A stretch of 17,878 bases of DNA from Halobacteriales archaeon QH_8_67_36 (GCA_003021755.1 PXQZ01000104.1:20608-38485), one strand, 5' to 3'; shown: positions 7,712-15,118, numbered from the stretch's first letter. Translations and numbers: made by a program. The notes: generated by a model not told the origin, from the sequence alone.

Positions 7712-7787
7712 GACTGTGAATGTGGACTCGGCCAGTAAGACAATTGCGAGTCGTCGTGACGCCGCTGTCCGGTCATAGCTCAGTCTA

Positions 7788-7909
7788 CGGCTACTCGTCG
7801 GCACCTTCGGAGCAGATGCTTACGAGTTCGGGCACACGGCCCTCACGGCTACTCGTCGGCACCTTCGGAGCAGATGCTCACGAATTCGGGCACACGGCCC
7901 TCACGGCTA
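7788..7909. repeat. 58-bp tandem repeat, two full copies plus a 6-base third start
   Basis: Copy 1 spans 7788-7845 and copy 2 spans 7846-7903. They differ at only two bases (56 of 58 identical). A third start, CGGCTA, lies at 7904-7909. Read on the minus strand each unit begins TAGCCGTGAGGGCC, and the first TAG is the stop codon of the FMN reductase gene. Units therefore fall one after another directly downstream of that gene. Within the repeat, GGAGCAGATG at 7867-7876 is complementary to CATCTGCTCC at 7912-7921 in the gene's last codons. There are no unique spacers, so it is not a CRISPR array. Confidence 0.9.
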
Positions 7910-8485
7910 ATCATCTGCTCCGACGTTCTCCATGCTCTCCAAACACGGCGGATCGGGTTCGATGTTCGCGTACTGGACGGCTTCCTCTCCCAGACGGGCC
8001 ACTCGCTCGTCGATTCCCTCGTCGGTAATCGCCCCGTTCTCGACGGCGTTGCGGGCCCGCGGGACGGCCGCCTGGTGGGGGATGACCCAGCAGTTCAGCG
8101 CCCGGCAGACCGACCGGAGATGTTCGAGCGCGGTGATGGGAAAGCCCCCGCCGGCGACGGCGAGCAGCCCCACGGTCTTGTTCTCGAACTCCTCGAAGCC
8201 ACAGTAGTCCAGCGCGTTCTTCAGCGGCGCGGAGTAGGAGCCGTGATAGACGGGCGTCCCGAGCAGTATCGAGTCGGCCTCGCGAATCCGGCGCGTGACC
8301 TCGGGCGCGTCGCCGGCCTTGCGGTCGTCCGCGTCGAAGACCGGGAGGTTGTACTCGCGGAGGTCGAGCAGTTCGGTCGTTCCGCCGGCCTCGGCGGCCG
8401 CGTCGAGGGCACGCTCGACGGCGATTCGGGTGTAGCTCGCGTCACGGAGACTCCCGACGACACCGACCACGTGTGGTCGTGACAT
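7907..8485 (-). CDS. NADPH-dependent FMN reductase family protein
   Basis: A 192-residue flavodoxin-fold protein of the NADPH-dependent FMN reductase/quinone reductase family, expected to bind FMN and reduce flavin or small acceptors in the cytoplasm. The phosphate-binding loop GSLRDASYTR follows the first strand (HVVGVVGS). The middle motif LLGTPVYHGSYSAPLKNALD is characteristic of the family. The next strand is followed by AVAGGGFP, also typical. I chose the ATG at 8485 (MSRPHVVGVVGS) over a further upstream one because the first strand begins immediately after it. The C-terminus (MENVGADD) ends at the boundary of the 58-bp tandem repeat. The exact substrate cannot be told from sequence. 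Confidence 0.9.
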   Translation of the reverse strand: MSRPHVVGVVGSLRDASYTRIAVERALDAAAEAGGTTELLDLREYNLPVFDADDRKAGDAPEVTRRIREADSILLGTPVYHGSYSAPLKNALDYCGFEEFENKTVGLLAVAGGGFPITALEHLRSVCRALNCWVIPHQAAVPRARNAVENGAITDEGIDERVARLGEEAVQYANIEPDPPCLESMENVGADD

Positions 8486-8567
8486 ACGTCGACACAGGCG
8501 ACGGCAGTGCAAAGTGCTAGCGGTCGAACGGACGGATCAGGTCCCCCATGGCCGGCCACGAAACTCT

Positions 8568-8596
8568 CCCGGCTCGCCCCTCCTGGCTAAGCCGGG
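8568..8596 (-). terminator. Possible hairpin downstream of the PhoD-like gene
   Basis: CCCGGCT at 8568-8574 pairs with AGCCGGG at 8590-8596 around a 15-base loop, 22 bases past the stop of the phosphatase gene. There is no T-run after it, so termination here is only a suggestion. The rest of the 8486-8617 gap shows no gene. Confidence 0.2.
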
Positions 8597-8617
8597 GACG
8601 GGAGCGTGCCGGCGGGG

Positions 8618-10375
8618 CTACGAAGTCCGGTACTGTGCGGTCACGTCCTCCAGTTCTACCTCGCCCTCGGGAACCCGGTAGGCCGCGACGACGTCCCGGT
8701 CGGCGTCGGCCGAGTCGACCGTTTTGTCGACGGCGTAGCCCACGTAGGTACACGCCTCGGGCGTAAACTCCACCACTGAGTACCCCCAGTTGTGGCTGTC
8801 GAAAAACTCGATGTGGGGGTTCATCGCCGGGACGAGTTTGCTCAGGAGCGGCTCGGTTATCCTGCCGCGCCAGCCGCGGGTCAGATGGAGCGCCTCGGCG
8901 ACGTTGAGCGAGGTGAGCGCGGGCGTCATGAACTCCACGCCGATGCGCTCGCCTTGGGCGACCCCCTTGCCGCCGGTGACGCGGCCGGGGTAGGAGCTCT
9001 GCTGATAGCCGACGATATAACAGTGCATGTCGCCGGTCAGGGTCACGTAGTTTGTCACGTCGGCCTCGGCGATGGCCTCGGAGATGCGCTGGCGCTCGCG
9101 GGTGTAGCCGTCCCAGCCGCACTGTACGGGATAGATAGAGAGTGGCCCGGACCCCAGCCGGAACGGGACGGTCAACACCTCGTCGGCCCACACCGTCCAC
9201 GTCCGCTCGCACTCGGTGATGGTGTCGACGAGCCACTCGCGTTGCTCCTCGCCAAGCATCGTCCGCCCGGGCGGCTCACGGTGGGGTCCGACGTTGTCCG
9301 GCGTGGGAATCGCCTCCCGGGGCGGGTCCCGGAAGAGGCGCTCGTCGGTCATCGCCAGCGTCAGGAGGTCCCCGAATTCGAGCGAGCGCCAGAGCCGGAA
9401 CCGCTCCTGCAGGGAGTCGCCGCCGGGGTCGTACTCGACGCGGGCCGGGAGATACTCCCACCAGGCGTGCATCGCGTCGGCGGTTAGCTGGGTCATGAAC
9501 TCCGGGTCGTCCCCGCGGGGATGGTCGCCCGCCGGGGCATCCGTTCGCCGGTCCCAGTAGAGGTCGTTGACCATCTCGTGGTCGTCCCAGCCGGCGATGA
9601 CGGTGTGTGATTCCAGCGCCCGCTGGAGGAACCGGTCGGTCCGGTACTCGCGGTGGAGATAGCGGTAGTCCGCGAGTGTACGCACCCGTGCGTGTCCGCT
9701 CGGCAGCGACAGCTCCCGGCCCTCGTAATCGTACGACCCCAGCCCCCTGAAATGGCCGTCATCGGACTCGTAGATGAAATCACCCAGATGGACGATGAAG
9801 TCCACGTCCGCCTCCGCGACGTAGCCCAGCGCCGGGAAGTAGCCGTTAAGGTAGTTCTGGCAGGTGAGTACGGCCAGTCGGACGGAGTCGGGCGAATCGT
9901 CGGGGGCGGGGAGCGTCCGACACCGCCCCGTCCGGGAGGCGATGCCGTCGTAGACGAACCGATAACAGTACTCGCTGTCCGGTTCGAGGTCCCCGTCGAG
10001 GTCGACTTTCACCGTGTAATCGTGAGCCCTGACGCTGTCGCTGTCGGTCACCAGGCCGCTGTAGACGACGTCCTCGAACCCGTCGTCGGTGGCCACCTGC
10101 ACGCCCAGCGGGACCGCGGGGTCGAACCGCTCGGGGTCGACGCGCGTCCAGAGGATGACGCCGCTGGGCGTCGGCCCGCCGCTGGCGACCGACTGCGGGA
10201 AGACGGCGTCGGGGTCGGCGTCGTCGTCGACCCCGAACACGTCCGTGTCCCCCATCTCGTCGGGGTCCATCGCCACCGCGAGGTCGTGCGAGTCGAGTTC
10301 CGACAGCAGCTCCGCGTGGTCGTCGGTGCCGCGTGCGGGTTCGTCCCGCCCGTTCGGCCCCCTCTCGCCGGTCAT
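8618..10375 (-). CDS. phoD: PhoD-like alkaline phosphatase/phosphodiesterase
   Basis: A 585-residue PhoD-family metallophosphoesterase. The N-terminal PhoD_N beta-domain begins at FPQSVASGGPTPSGVILWTR (residues 59-78). The metallophosphatase core follows, with LTCQNY (170-175), VHLGDFIYE (195-203), GWDDHEMVND (262-271), TDERLFRD (343-350) and LTGDMHCYIVG (446-456), all matching expected metal or phosphate ligands. Most bacterial PhoD proteins are exported by the Tat pathway. Here the first 58 residues are hydrophilic and acidic with no twin-arginine motif or hydrophobic core, so a cytoplasmic location is inferred. The ATG at 10375 is the first plausible start, because the frame further upstream lies over mutY. 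GATACAAC around 10397-10404 may be its promoter box. It is 83 bases from the end of mutY. Confidence 0.9.
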   Translation of the reverse strand: MTGERGPNGRDEPARGTDDHAELLSELDSHDLAVAMDPDEMGDTDVFGVDDDADPDAVFPQSVASGGPTPSGVILWTRVDPERFDPAVPLGVQVATDDGFEDVVYSGLVTDSDSVRAHDYTVKVDLDGDLEPDSEYCYRFVYDGIASRTGRCRTLPAPDDSPDSVRLAVLTCQNYLNGYFPALGYVAEADVDFIVHLGDFIYESDDGHFRGLGSYDYEGRELSLPSGHARVRTLADYRYLHREYRTDRFLQRALESHTVIAGWDDHEMVNDLYWDRRTDAPAGDHPRGDDPEFMTQLTADAMHAWWEYLPARVEYDPGGDSLQERFRLWRSLEFGDLLTLAMTDERLFRDPPREAIPTPDNVGPHREPPGRTMLGEEQREWLVDTITECERTWTVWADEVLTVPFRLGSGPLSIYPVQCGWDGYTRERQRISEAIAEADVTNYVTLTGDMHCYIVGYQQSSYPGRVTGGKGVAQGERIGVEFMTPALTSLNVAEALHLTRGWRGRITEPLLSKLVPAMNPHIEFFDSHNWGYSVVEFTPEACTYVGYAVDKTVDSADADRDVVAAYRVPEGEVELEDVTAQYRTS

Positions 10376-10458
10376 GCCACCCCGTATACGGCCGAGTTGT
10401 ATCGAGGTTTCGGCCGCGCGCCGGAGACGGCCCGCCGCCACGGAGACTGTCGAGGGTT

Positions 10459-11322
10459 TCAGCTCCGGAGGCTGGCGACGGTCTCGCCGTCCGCGTCGGC
10501 GAGTTCGACCAGTTCGTCGTCCGCGAGGTCGGCAAGCAGGCCACGCAGCCACTCGCGGCCGTGGTTGCCCTCGGGCGCGTAGTCGACGCGGACGCGGGGG
10601 CCGAGTTCGTCGAGTGCCAGTTCGTCGTACTCGTTGAGGACGCTGACGACCCGCCCCCGGAACTGCCGGCGACTCCCCTCGAACTCGGGCTGAGTGGGCA
10701 CGTCCGGCGCAGTAAAATCGCCCGACTGGTAGGCCGAACACCACTCGCGCCACGGACACTGTGCGCCGTCGCAGTCGGGCGTCTTCTCGCAGGCTACCCC
10801 GCCCAGTTCCATGATGGCGTTGTTCCAGACGCGGGACTGCCCCTCGGGCATGAGTCGCTGGGCCGTCGCCTCGAACTCGCCGTTGCCGGTGTTGAACGCG
10901 AAGGAGGCGACGGCGTTGGCGGTGTACGGGCCGACGCCCATCAGTTCCGAGAGGCCGTCCGGGTCGCGGGGCCACTCGCCGTCGCGCTCCCCAGTCACCT
11001 GCCGGGCGGCCTCGTGGAGGTACTTCGCGCGGTTGTTGTACCCCAGCGAGTGGTCGGTCCAGAAGCCGACCACCTCGCCGCGGTCGGCGGCTGCGAGGTC
11101 CTCGACGGCGGGCCACCGCTCCAGAAAGTCCGCCCACGCCGCGACGACGCGGTCGAGCTGTGTCTGTTGGCTCATCACCTCCGAGACGAGAACCTCGTAG
11201 GGGTCGTCGGTCCGTCGCCACGGGTAGTCTCGGTGGTCGGCCTCGTACCACTCGACGAGGGCGTCCTGAACCGCTGTCAGGTCACCCGGGAGGGAGTCGC
11301 TTTCGCCCGACTGCTCGCTCAT
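10459..11322 (-). CDS. mutY: A/G-specific adenine glycosylase MutY, apparently lacking its catalytic-Asp segment
   Basis: MutY removes adenine mispaired with 8-oxoguanine. The 287-residue frame shows the start of the family (WYEADHRDYPWRRTDDPYEV), the catalytic Glu48 in VSEVMSQQTQ, the helix-hairpin-helix LMGVGPYTANAV (127-138) and the iron-sulfur region with Cys178, 184, 189 and 195. Directly after the hairpin the protein reads FAFNTGNGEFEATAQRL. Family members carry about 23-27 more residues here, including the motif V-x-D-[TG]-N-V-x-R-V with the catalytic Asp (Asp138 in E. coli). That segment is absent, in frame, at about 10873-10893. The enzyme may be inactive or altered. The ATG at 11322 (MSEQSGESD) is chosen because homology begins about 15 residues later. 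It is divergent from the 109-aa gene. Confidence 0.9.
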   Translation of the reverse strand: MSEQSGESDSLPGDLTAVQDALVEWYEADHRDYPWRRTDDPYEVLVSEVMSQQTQLDRVVAAWADFLERWPAVEDLAAADRGEVVGFWTDHSLGYNNRAKYLHEAARQVTGERDGEWPRDPDGLSELMGVGPYTANAVASFAFNTGNGEFEATAQRLMPEGQSRVWNNAIMELGGVACEKTPDCDGAQCPWREWCSAYQSGDFTAPDVPTQPEFEGSRRQFRGRVVSVLNEYDELALDELGPRVRVDYAPEGNHGREWLRGLLADLADDELVELADADGETVASLRS

Positions 11323-11420
11323 TGTCGGCTCTTTGGACCTCTGTGGTTTGTGTGTGATGGTTATGACTAAAACGGACACAGCCGATAGCAGCCAGGGGAC
11401 ACGGCGCCCAGTCGCAAGGC

Positions 11421-11428
11421 GTTTTTGT
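11421..11428 (+). promoter_or_regulatory. TATA box for the 109-aa gene
   Basis: GTTTTTGT lies 22-29 bases before the ATG at 11450. It is preceded by a purine-rich CGCAAGGC stretch, as seen in haloarchaeal promoters. Confidence 0.5.
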
Positions 11429-11449
11429 GCCCTGGCCCTCCGGTCGTGT

Positions 11450-11779
11450 ATGACACTGGACGAGCTACAGGACGAGGTGCAGGACCGGTACACCGAACTG
11501 GACGGGGACCTCGACGTATCGCTGGACCGCGAGACGCGCAACGAACTGTCGATGCTCTCGGTCGCGCTGGACCCCGAGGACACGGACGAACTCGTCCGGC
11601 GGGCCGTCCACATGCTGTTCCAGTCGACCGTCGAGCGCGGGACGCTCGATTTCCATCTCCGGTCGGGCTTTGACTGCACGTACGACGAGTATCTCTCGGG
11701 GATGACCTTCGACGAGATGGCCGGCGGCAACCAGTTCCCGCAGGCCACGGACAACGACGACCGGCGCTACCAGTTCTAA
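11450..11779 (+). CDS. Hypothetical haloarchaeal protein, 109 aa
   Basis: A very acidic, mostly helical soluble protein starting MTLDELQDEVQDRYTELDGD. I do not recognise a named domain. Helical segments are predicted by eye at residues 3-16, 25-38 (DRETRNELSMLSVAL) and 42-63 (DTDELVRRAVHMLFQSTVER). A less regular C-terminus follows, containing FHLRSGFDCTYDEYLSGMTF and a polar tail (NDDRRYQF). One Cys is present and there is no membrane segment. The start at 11450 is chosen over 11333 because a TATA box lies at leaderless distance and upstream residues look untranslated. Its stop overlaps by 4 bases the stop of the convergent DUF4010 remnant. Confidence 0.8.
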   Translation: MTLDELQDEVQDRYTELDGDLDVSLDRETRNELSMLSVALDPEDTDELVRRAVHMLFQSTVERGTLDFHLRSGFDCTYDEYLSGMTFDEMAGGNQFPQATDNDDRRYQF

Positions 11780-12051
11780 AGCACCAGGACGACCGCGAAC
11801 AGGCTCGCGCCGCCGAGCACGACGGAGCTCCACAGCGCGATGCGGGTCGTGAAGCTCCGGTCCGGCCCCGGCGCGGTCAGTGCGGCCTTGACGACGATGC
11901 TGGCCGCGGGGGCCAGCAGGGTGGCCACCATCGCCGTCGTCTCCCCGATTGCGCCGCCCCGGTACAGCAACACGGCCGAGGCGGTCGCGCCGGCGCTGGA
12001 GACCAGCCCGCTCAGCGCCGAGGTGACGTACGGTCCGGCGGTCCCGAAGGA
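11776..12051 (-). pseudogene. C-terminal remnant of a DUF4010/MgtC-SapB-type membrane protein
   Basis: The minus frame ending at 11776 reads FGTAGPYVTSALSGLVSSAG and continues TASAVLLYRGGAIGETT, APAASIVVKAALTAPGPDRS and a last hydrophobic helix SVVLGGASLFAVVLVL. This matches what I know of the C-terminal half of DUF4010, fused to MgtC/SapB domains in full proteins. Upstream of about 12051 the frame turns into Arg/Pro-rich residues typical of wrong-frame GC-rich sequence and runs under the PadR gene. So the N-terminal part (normally 300 or more residues) is missing. No start codon is evident at the fragment's beginning, and expression is unlikely. The stretch 12052-12149 between this and the PadR stop shows no clear gene. 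Confidence 0.6.
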
Positions 12052-12149
12052 GCGGCGTCGACCCGACGAACCCCGTGGACGAGGCGGTAGGCAACCCGGA
12101 GATAGACGACGTGGCCAGCGACCCGACGACGGGGCGCCGAGGACACGTC

Positions 12150-12437
12150 CTAGGCGTCGGCCTCGATGTCGACGTACTGGTTCTCCCAGTCGCGGCGGGC
12201 GTCGAGTTCGCGGCGGCCGCGACGGGTCAGCGTGTAGAAGTTGGTCCGGCGGTCGCGCTGGCCCTTCTCGACCAACCCTTTGTCGACGAGCGTGTCGAGA
12301 TTGGGGTAGAGCCGGCCGTGGTGAATCTCCTTCTCGTAGTAGGCTTCCAGTTCCTCCTTGACGGCGAGGCCATGTGGCTCCTTGTGGCCGGAGATCACGT
12401 AGAGGAGGTCCCGCTGAAAGCCGGTGAGGTCGTACAT
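12150..12437 (-). CDS. PadR-family transcriptional regulator
   Basis: A 95-residue winged-helix protein of the PadR type, related to proteins often annotated as phiH1 repressor-like in haloarchaea. The whole protein is the DNA-binding domain: LTGFQRDLLYVISGHKEPHG (helix 1), the helix-turn-helix AVKEELEAYYEKEIHHGRLY, the recognition segment PNLDTLVDKGLVEKGQ, and the wing RTNFYTLTRRGRRELDAR. The dimerising C-terminal helix typical of longer PadR proteins is very short here. It is divergent from the amphi-Trp gene with 209 bases between the starts and may act on that region or on itself. TATTTAAA at 12471-12478 is 34-41 bases upstream, implying a short leader of about ten bases. Confidence 0.9.
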   Translation of the reverse strand: MYDLTGFQRDLLYVISGHKEPHGLAVKEELEAYYEKEIHHGRLYPNLDTLVDKGLVEKGQRDRRTNFYTLTRRGRRELDARRDWENQYVDIEADA

Positions 12438-12470
12438 CGTCTCTCACTCATATATCAGGGACCAAACCAT

Positions 12471-12478
12471 TTAAATAT
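12471..12478 (-). promoter_or_regulatory. TATA box for the PadR gene
   Basis: The minus strand reads ATATTTAAATGG, with the core 34-41 bases before the ATG at 12437. The leader carries a GTGAGAG stretch that could act as a weak ribosome-binding site. Confidence 0.5.
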
Positions 12479-12566
12479 GTCGGATTAGCGAGTTTCCGGC
12501 CTGCTGGCTCGAAGAACATGGTTCGCAGCACGCTCGAAACCGCAGAGACAGCGGGGTTACGCGGCT

Positions 12567-12587
12567 GGGAAAACTGTTCAGTTTCCC
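12567..12587. promoter_or_regulatory. Dyad between divergent PadR and amphi-Trp genes, possible operator
   Basis: GGGAAAACTG at 12567-12576 faces CAGTTTCCC at 12579-12587, a near-perfect inverted repeat with one extra A. It lies about midway between the two divergent promoters, without a T-run. A regulator binding site is plausible but untested. Confidence 0.25.
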
Positions 12588-12614
12588 GTCATACGATGAC
12601 TGCGTGTCGGCGGT

Positions 12615-12623
12615 GATATTATC
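12615..12623 (+). promoter_or_regulatory. TATA box for the amphi-Trp gene
   Basis: GATATTATC lies 24-32 bases before the ATG at 12647, fitting leaderless transcription. Confidence 0.5.
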
Positions 12624-12646
12624 TATCGGGGCGACTATTTGTCGGT

Positions 12647-12922
12647 ATGCCGGAAGAAACCCTGTTCGAGAGTGAACAGCTGATGGGTCGTGACGCCGTC
12701 GCGGACTACCTTCGGACGCTCGCGGACTCGCTCGAAGCCGGCTCGGACGTGACGCTGCGGGCGGGCGACCAGTCCGTGACGATGCATCCACCGGGCGAAG
12801 TGGAGTTCGAGGTCAAGGCCGAGCGCGAGGGACCGACCGACGGGAACGGAGAGCTAAGCATCGAAGTGGAACTCGAATGGCCCGAGAACGCGAGCCAGGA
12901 TGACGGCCTCTCTATCGAGTAG
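12647..12922 (+). CDS. Amphi-Trp domain protein
   Basis: A 91-residue protein made of a single amphi-Trp domain, a small family common in haloarchaea with no established biochemical function. The N-terminal helix is LMGRDAVADYLRTLADSLEA. The hallmark C-terminal strands follow: GEVEFEVKAEREGPT, then the strand ELSIEVELEWPE with alternating hydrophobic/acidic residues and the defining Trp. The start at 12647 (MPEETLFESEQ) has a well-placed TATA box. Full length is normal for the family. The gene is divergent from the PadR regulator, which could control it, but this is only positional inference. Downstream lies the 376-bp gap with the candidate RNA on the opposite strand. Confidence 0.85.
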   Translation: MPEETLFESEQLMGRDAVADYLRTLADSLEAGSDVTLRAGDQSVTMHPPGEVEFEVKAEREGPTDGNGELSIEVELEWPENASQDDGLSIE

Positions 12923-12963
12923 CTCGGGGCGATGTGGGCGGCCTGACAGCTCATCGGGTGTTT

Positions 12964-13065
12964 TCCAGCGAAGTAAGTGGAAAGCGGCCGCCGAAAATGC
13001 GGCCGCTTGCCGCCCTGAATTGGTCCCCGCTGACGCTTCGGCCCTCCAAGCGAAGCGTCACTGGA
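12964..13065 (-). ncRNA. Candidate structured non-coding RNA, three-stem junction
   Basis: On the minus strand three perfect stems nest into one fold. P1 pairs 13061-13065 with 12964-12968 (TCCAG/CTGGA). A 10-bp hairpin lies at 13031-13040/13051-13060 (TGACGCTTCG/CGAAGCGTCA). Another 10-bp hairpin lies at 12982-12991/12999-13008 (AAGCGGCCGC/GCGGCCGCTT) with a 7-base loop. P1 closes both. A strong TATA-like box at 13085-13091 lies about 24 bases before the P1 5' strand, so transcription would start at the first paired base. No ORF of note follows on this strand before the convergent amphi-Trp gene. The single-stranded joint GGGGACCAATTCAGGGCGGC between the hairpins could be the functional part. 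I do not recognise an RNA family. A DNA-level repeat is an alternative. Confidence 0.4.
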
Positions 13066-13082
13066 TAGAAAGCGAGTGAGTT

Positions 13083-13093
13083 ACTTAAAAGTA
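13083..13093 (-). promoter_or_regulatory. TATA box for the candidate RNA
   Basis: The minus strand reads TACTTTTAAGTA, an AT-rich near-palindrome in otherwise GC-rich sequence. No protein start lies at promoter distance on either strand. The remainder of the 12923-13298 gap (13094-13298) shows nothing else that I can support. Confidence 0.45.
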
Positions 13094-13298
13094 TCGGCCT
13101 CCGGGCGATATGGACGCCGAGTGATGGGTGTGCGTTAGCCACCCGGGGCCCGGACGTAACCGACTGGGACACAGACGAGTGGTTTCGGTATCCGTTCGGC
13201 GACCGTCCGTAACGTCGTCGCGGTCGGCCGCCGACGGAGTCACGATGGCCTCGGTAGCGCCCGTCGCTGTAGAGGCGACGAGACGAGCGGGGCGACAG

Positions 13299-13582
13299 TC
13301 AGCGGTTCTCGCGCTGTTCGACCTTGTTCAGTTCGATGAGCAGGCGGAACGTCGCCTTCACGAGGTTGGCGTCAACGTCGAACCGCTCGGCGTTCTCGCC
13401 GGCGCGGTCCATCACGGCCTGTTCCTGTGACTCGTCGGTCGTCGGGAGCCCCTGCTCCTCTTTGACCTGTGCGATGGTGTCGGCTACGTAGGTCCGTTGG
13501 GCGATTTTCTCGACGATTTCGCGGTCGATAGTACGAATCTCCTCGCGCAGTTCATCCAGTGACATCTCCTCGGGGTTCGAGC

Positions 13583-13586
<4 letters not shown>
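13299..13586 (-). CDS. Chorismate mutase (AroQ class)
   Basis: A 95-residue all-helical AroQ-type chorismate mutase, converting chorismate to prephenate on the way to phenylalanine and tyrosine. The first helix MSLDELREEIRTIDREIVEK carries the expected Arg14. QRTYVADTIAQVKEEQGLP supplies Arg31 and Lys42, and the C-terminal helix ends FRLLIELNKVEQREN. These match the active-site pattern of the family. It is a stand-alone domain without a prephenate dehydratase fusion. The ATG at 13586 overlaps the upstream shikimate kinase stop as ATGA, so the two are co-transcribed and probably translationally coupled. The larger open frame through 15122 is not real upstream of this ATG. Confidence 0.93.
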
Positions 13587-14455
<869 letters not shown>

Positions 14456-14477
14456 CGCTCGTTTCTCCCGTCCGCCC

Positions 14478-14486
14478 GTATTTACC
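14478..14486 (-). promoter_or_regulatory. TATA box for the shikimate kinase-chorismate mutase operon
   Basis: Minus-strand GGTAAATAC lies 23-31 bases before the ATG at 14455. It overlaps codons of the longer open frame, supporting the shorter start. Confidence 0.55.
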
Positions 14487-14520
14487 ATCTGCGGAAGCGG
14501 TCATCCCGATAACGCGCCGC

Positions 14521-14526
14521 TTTTGC
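14521..14526 (+). promoter_or_regulatory. TATA-like box for the DUF5796-like gene
   Basis: TTTTGC lies 24-29 bases before the GTG at 14550 and favours that start over the earlier in-frame codons. Confidence 0.4.
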
Positions 14527-14549
14527 ACGCGGAGGGCAAACGGCGGAGC

Positions 14550-14981
14550 GTGAGCAACCGTTCGGACATCCCGCCGGACACCGTCTCGGTCGAACTCACC
14601 GAGGACGGCGTCGCCGTGGAGTATCTCGACGGCCGGACCGCTTTCTACCACGGCGTCCCGGCGAAGGCGGAGGAAAGCGTGACCACGGCCCCCGGCAAGG
14701 ACACGCACGTCCTCATCACCGACAAGACCGAGACCTCCGGCATCATGGTGTACGTCAACGACCTGCGGACCCACGACGACATCATCGAGGAGAGCGGCGT
14801 CGGCCGCGTCGTGCTGGACGACGGCGAGGAGGACGAACTGTTCCCCGGAGTGACGGTCACGGACCACCAGATGCGCGTCGAAGTGACCGTCGACTACGAC
14901 GTGACCGACGGCCGCGTGTTCGTCTTCGAGGAAGACGAGATGGGCGAGCGGAGCTTCGAGATAGTGCCCGCCGAGGAGTGA
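14550..14981 (+). CDS. DUF5796-like haloarchaeal protein, 143 aa
   Basis: A 143-residue acidic beta-rich protein resembling the haloarchaea-specific DUF5796 family as I remember it. No function is known. It begins with GTG (VSNRSDIPPDTVSVELTEDG). It continues with AVEYLDGRTAFYHGVPAKAE, a strand/turn-rich middle (HVLITDKTETSGIMVYVNDL), THDDIIEESGVGRVVLDDGE and an ending of acidic strands (GRVFVFEEDEMGERSFEIV). No Cys cluster, membrane helix or signal is visible. The GTG at 14550 is preferred because a TTTTGC box lies 24-29 bases upstream and the family N-terminus starts there. A hairpin with a T-run follows the stop. Confidence 0.8.
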   Translation: MSNRSDIPPDTVSVELTEDGVAVEYLDGRTAFYHGVPAKAEESVTTAPGKDTHVLITDKTETSGIMVYVNDLRTHDDIIEESGVGRVVLDDGEEDELFPGVTVTDHQMRVEVTVDYDVTDGRVFVFEEDEMGERSFEIVPAEE

Positions 14982-14993
14982 GGACGGCGAGCG

Positions 14994-15016
14994 AACGGCG
15001 TGAGCGAGCCGTTTTT
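14994..15016 (+). terminator. Stem-loop with T-run after the DUF5796-like gene
   Basis: AACGGC at 14994-14999 pairs with GCCGTT at 15008-15013 around an 8-base loop. TTTTT at 15012-15016 follows and slightly overlaps the stem. It begins 13 bases after the stop codon. Confidence 0.5.
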
Positions 15017-15118
15017 CGCGCCCGTTCTTGCGTGACCGACAATGAGCGCGGTCCGGCATCGAGGTCCGACCGGCCGAGAGGGTCGATAGCAGAACGTGGG
15101 CGCCGTCGACCGGTCTCT

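Noticed and set aside
7788..7909. CRISPR array
   Set aside because: The repeats are directly adjacent with no unique spacers, only two copies exist, and no cas gene is present.
10376..11251. N-terminal extension of the PhoD frame, open to 11251
   Set aside because: It lies over mutY in another frame, and its residues are Arg/Pro/Gly-rich shadow translation. The PhoD family fits a start at 10375.
13113..13430. Plus-strand gene or RNA driven by TACTTAAAAGTA
   Set aside because: The box is nearly symmetric, but downstream on the plus strand there is only an antisense frame over chorismate mutase and no paired structure of note.
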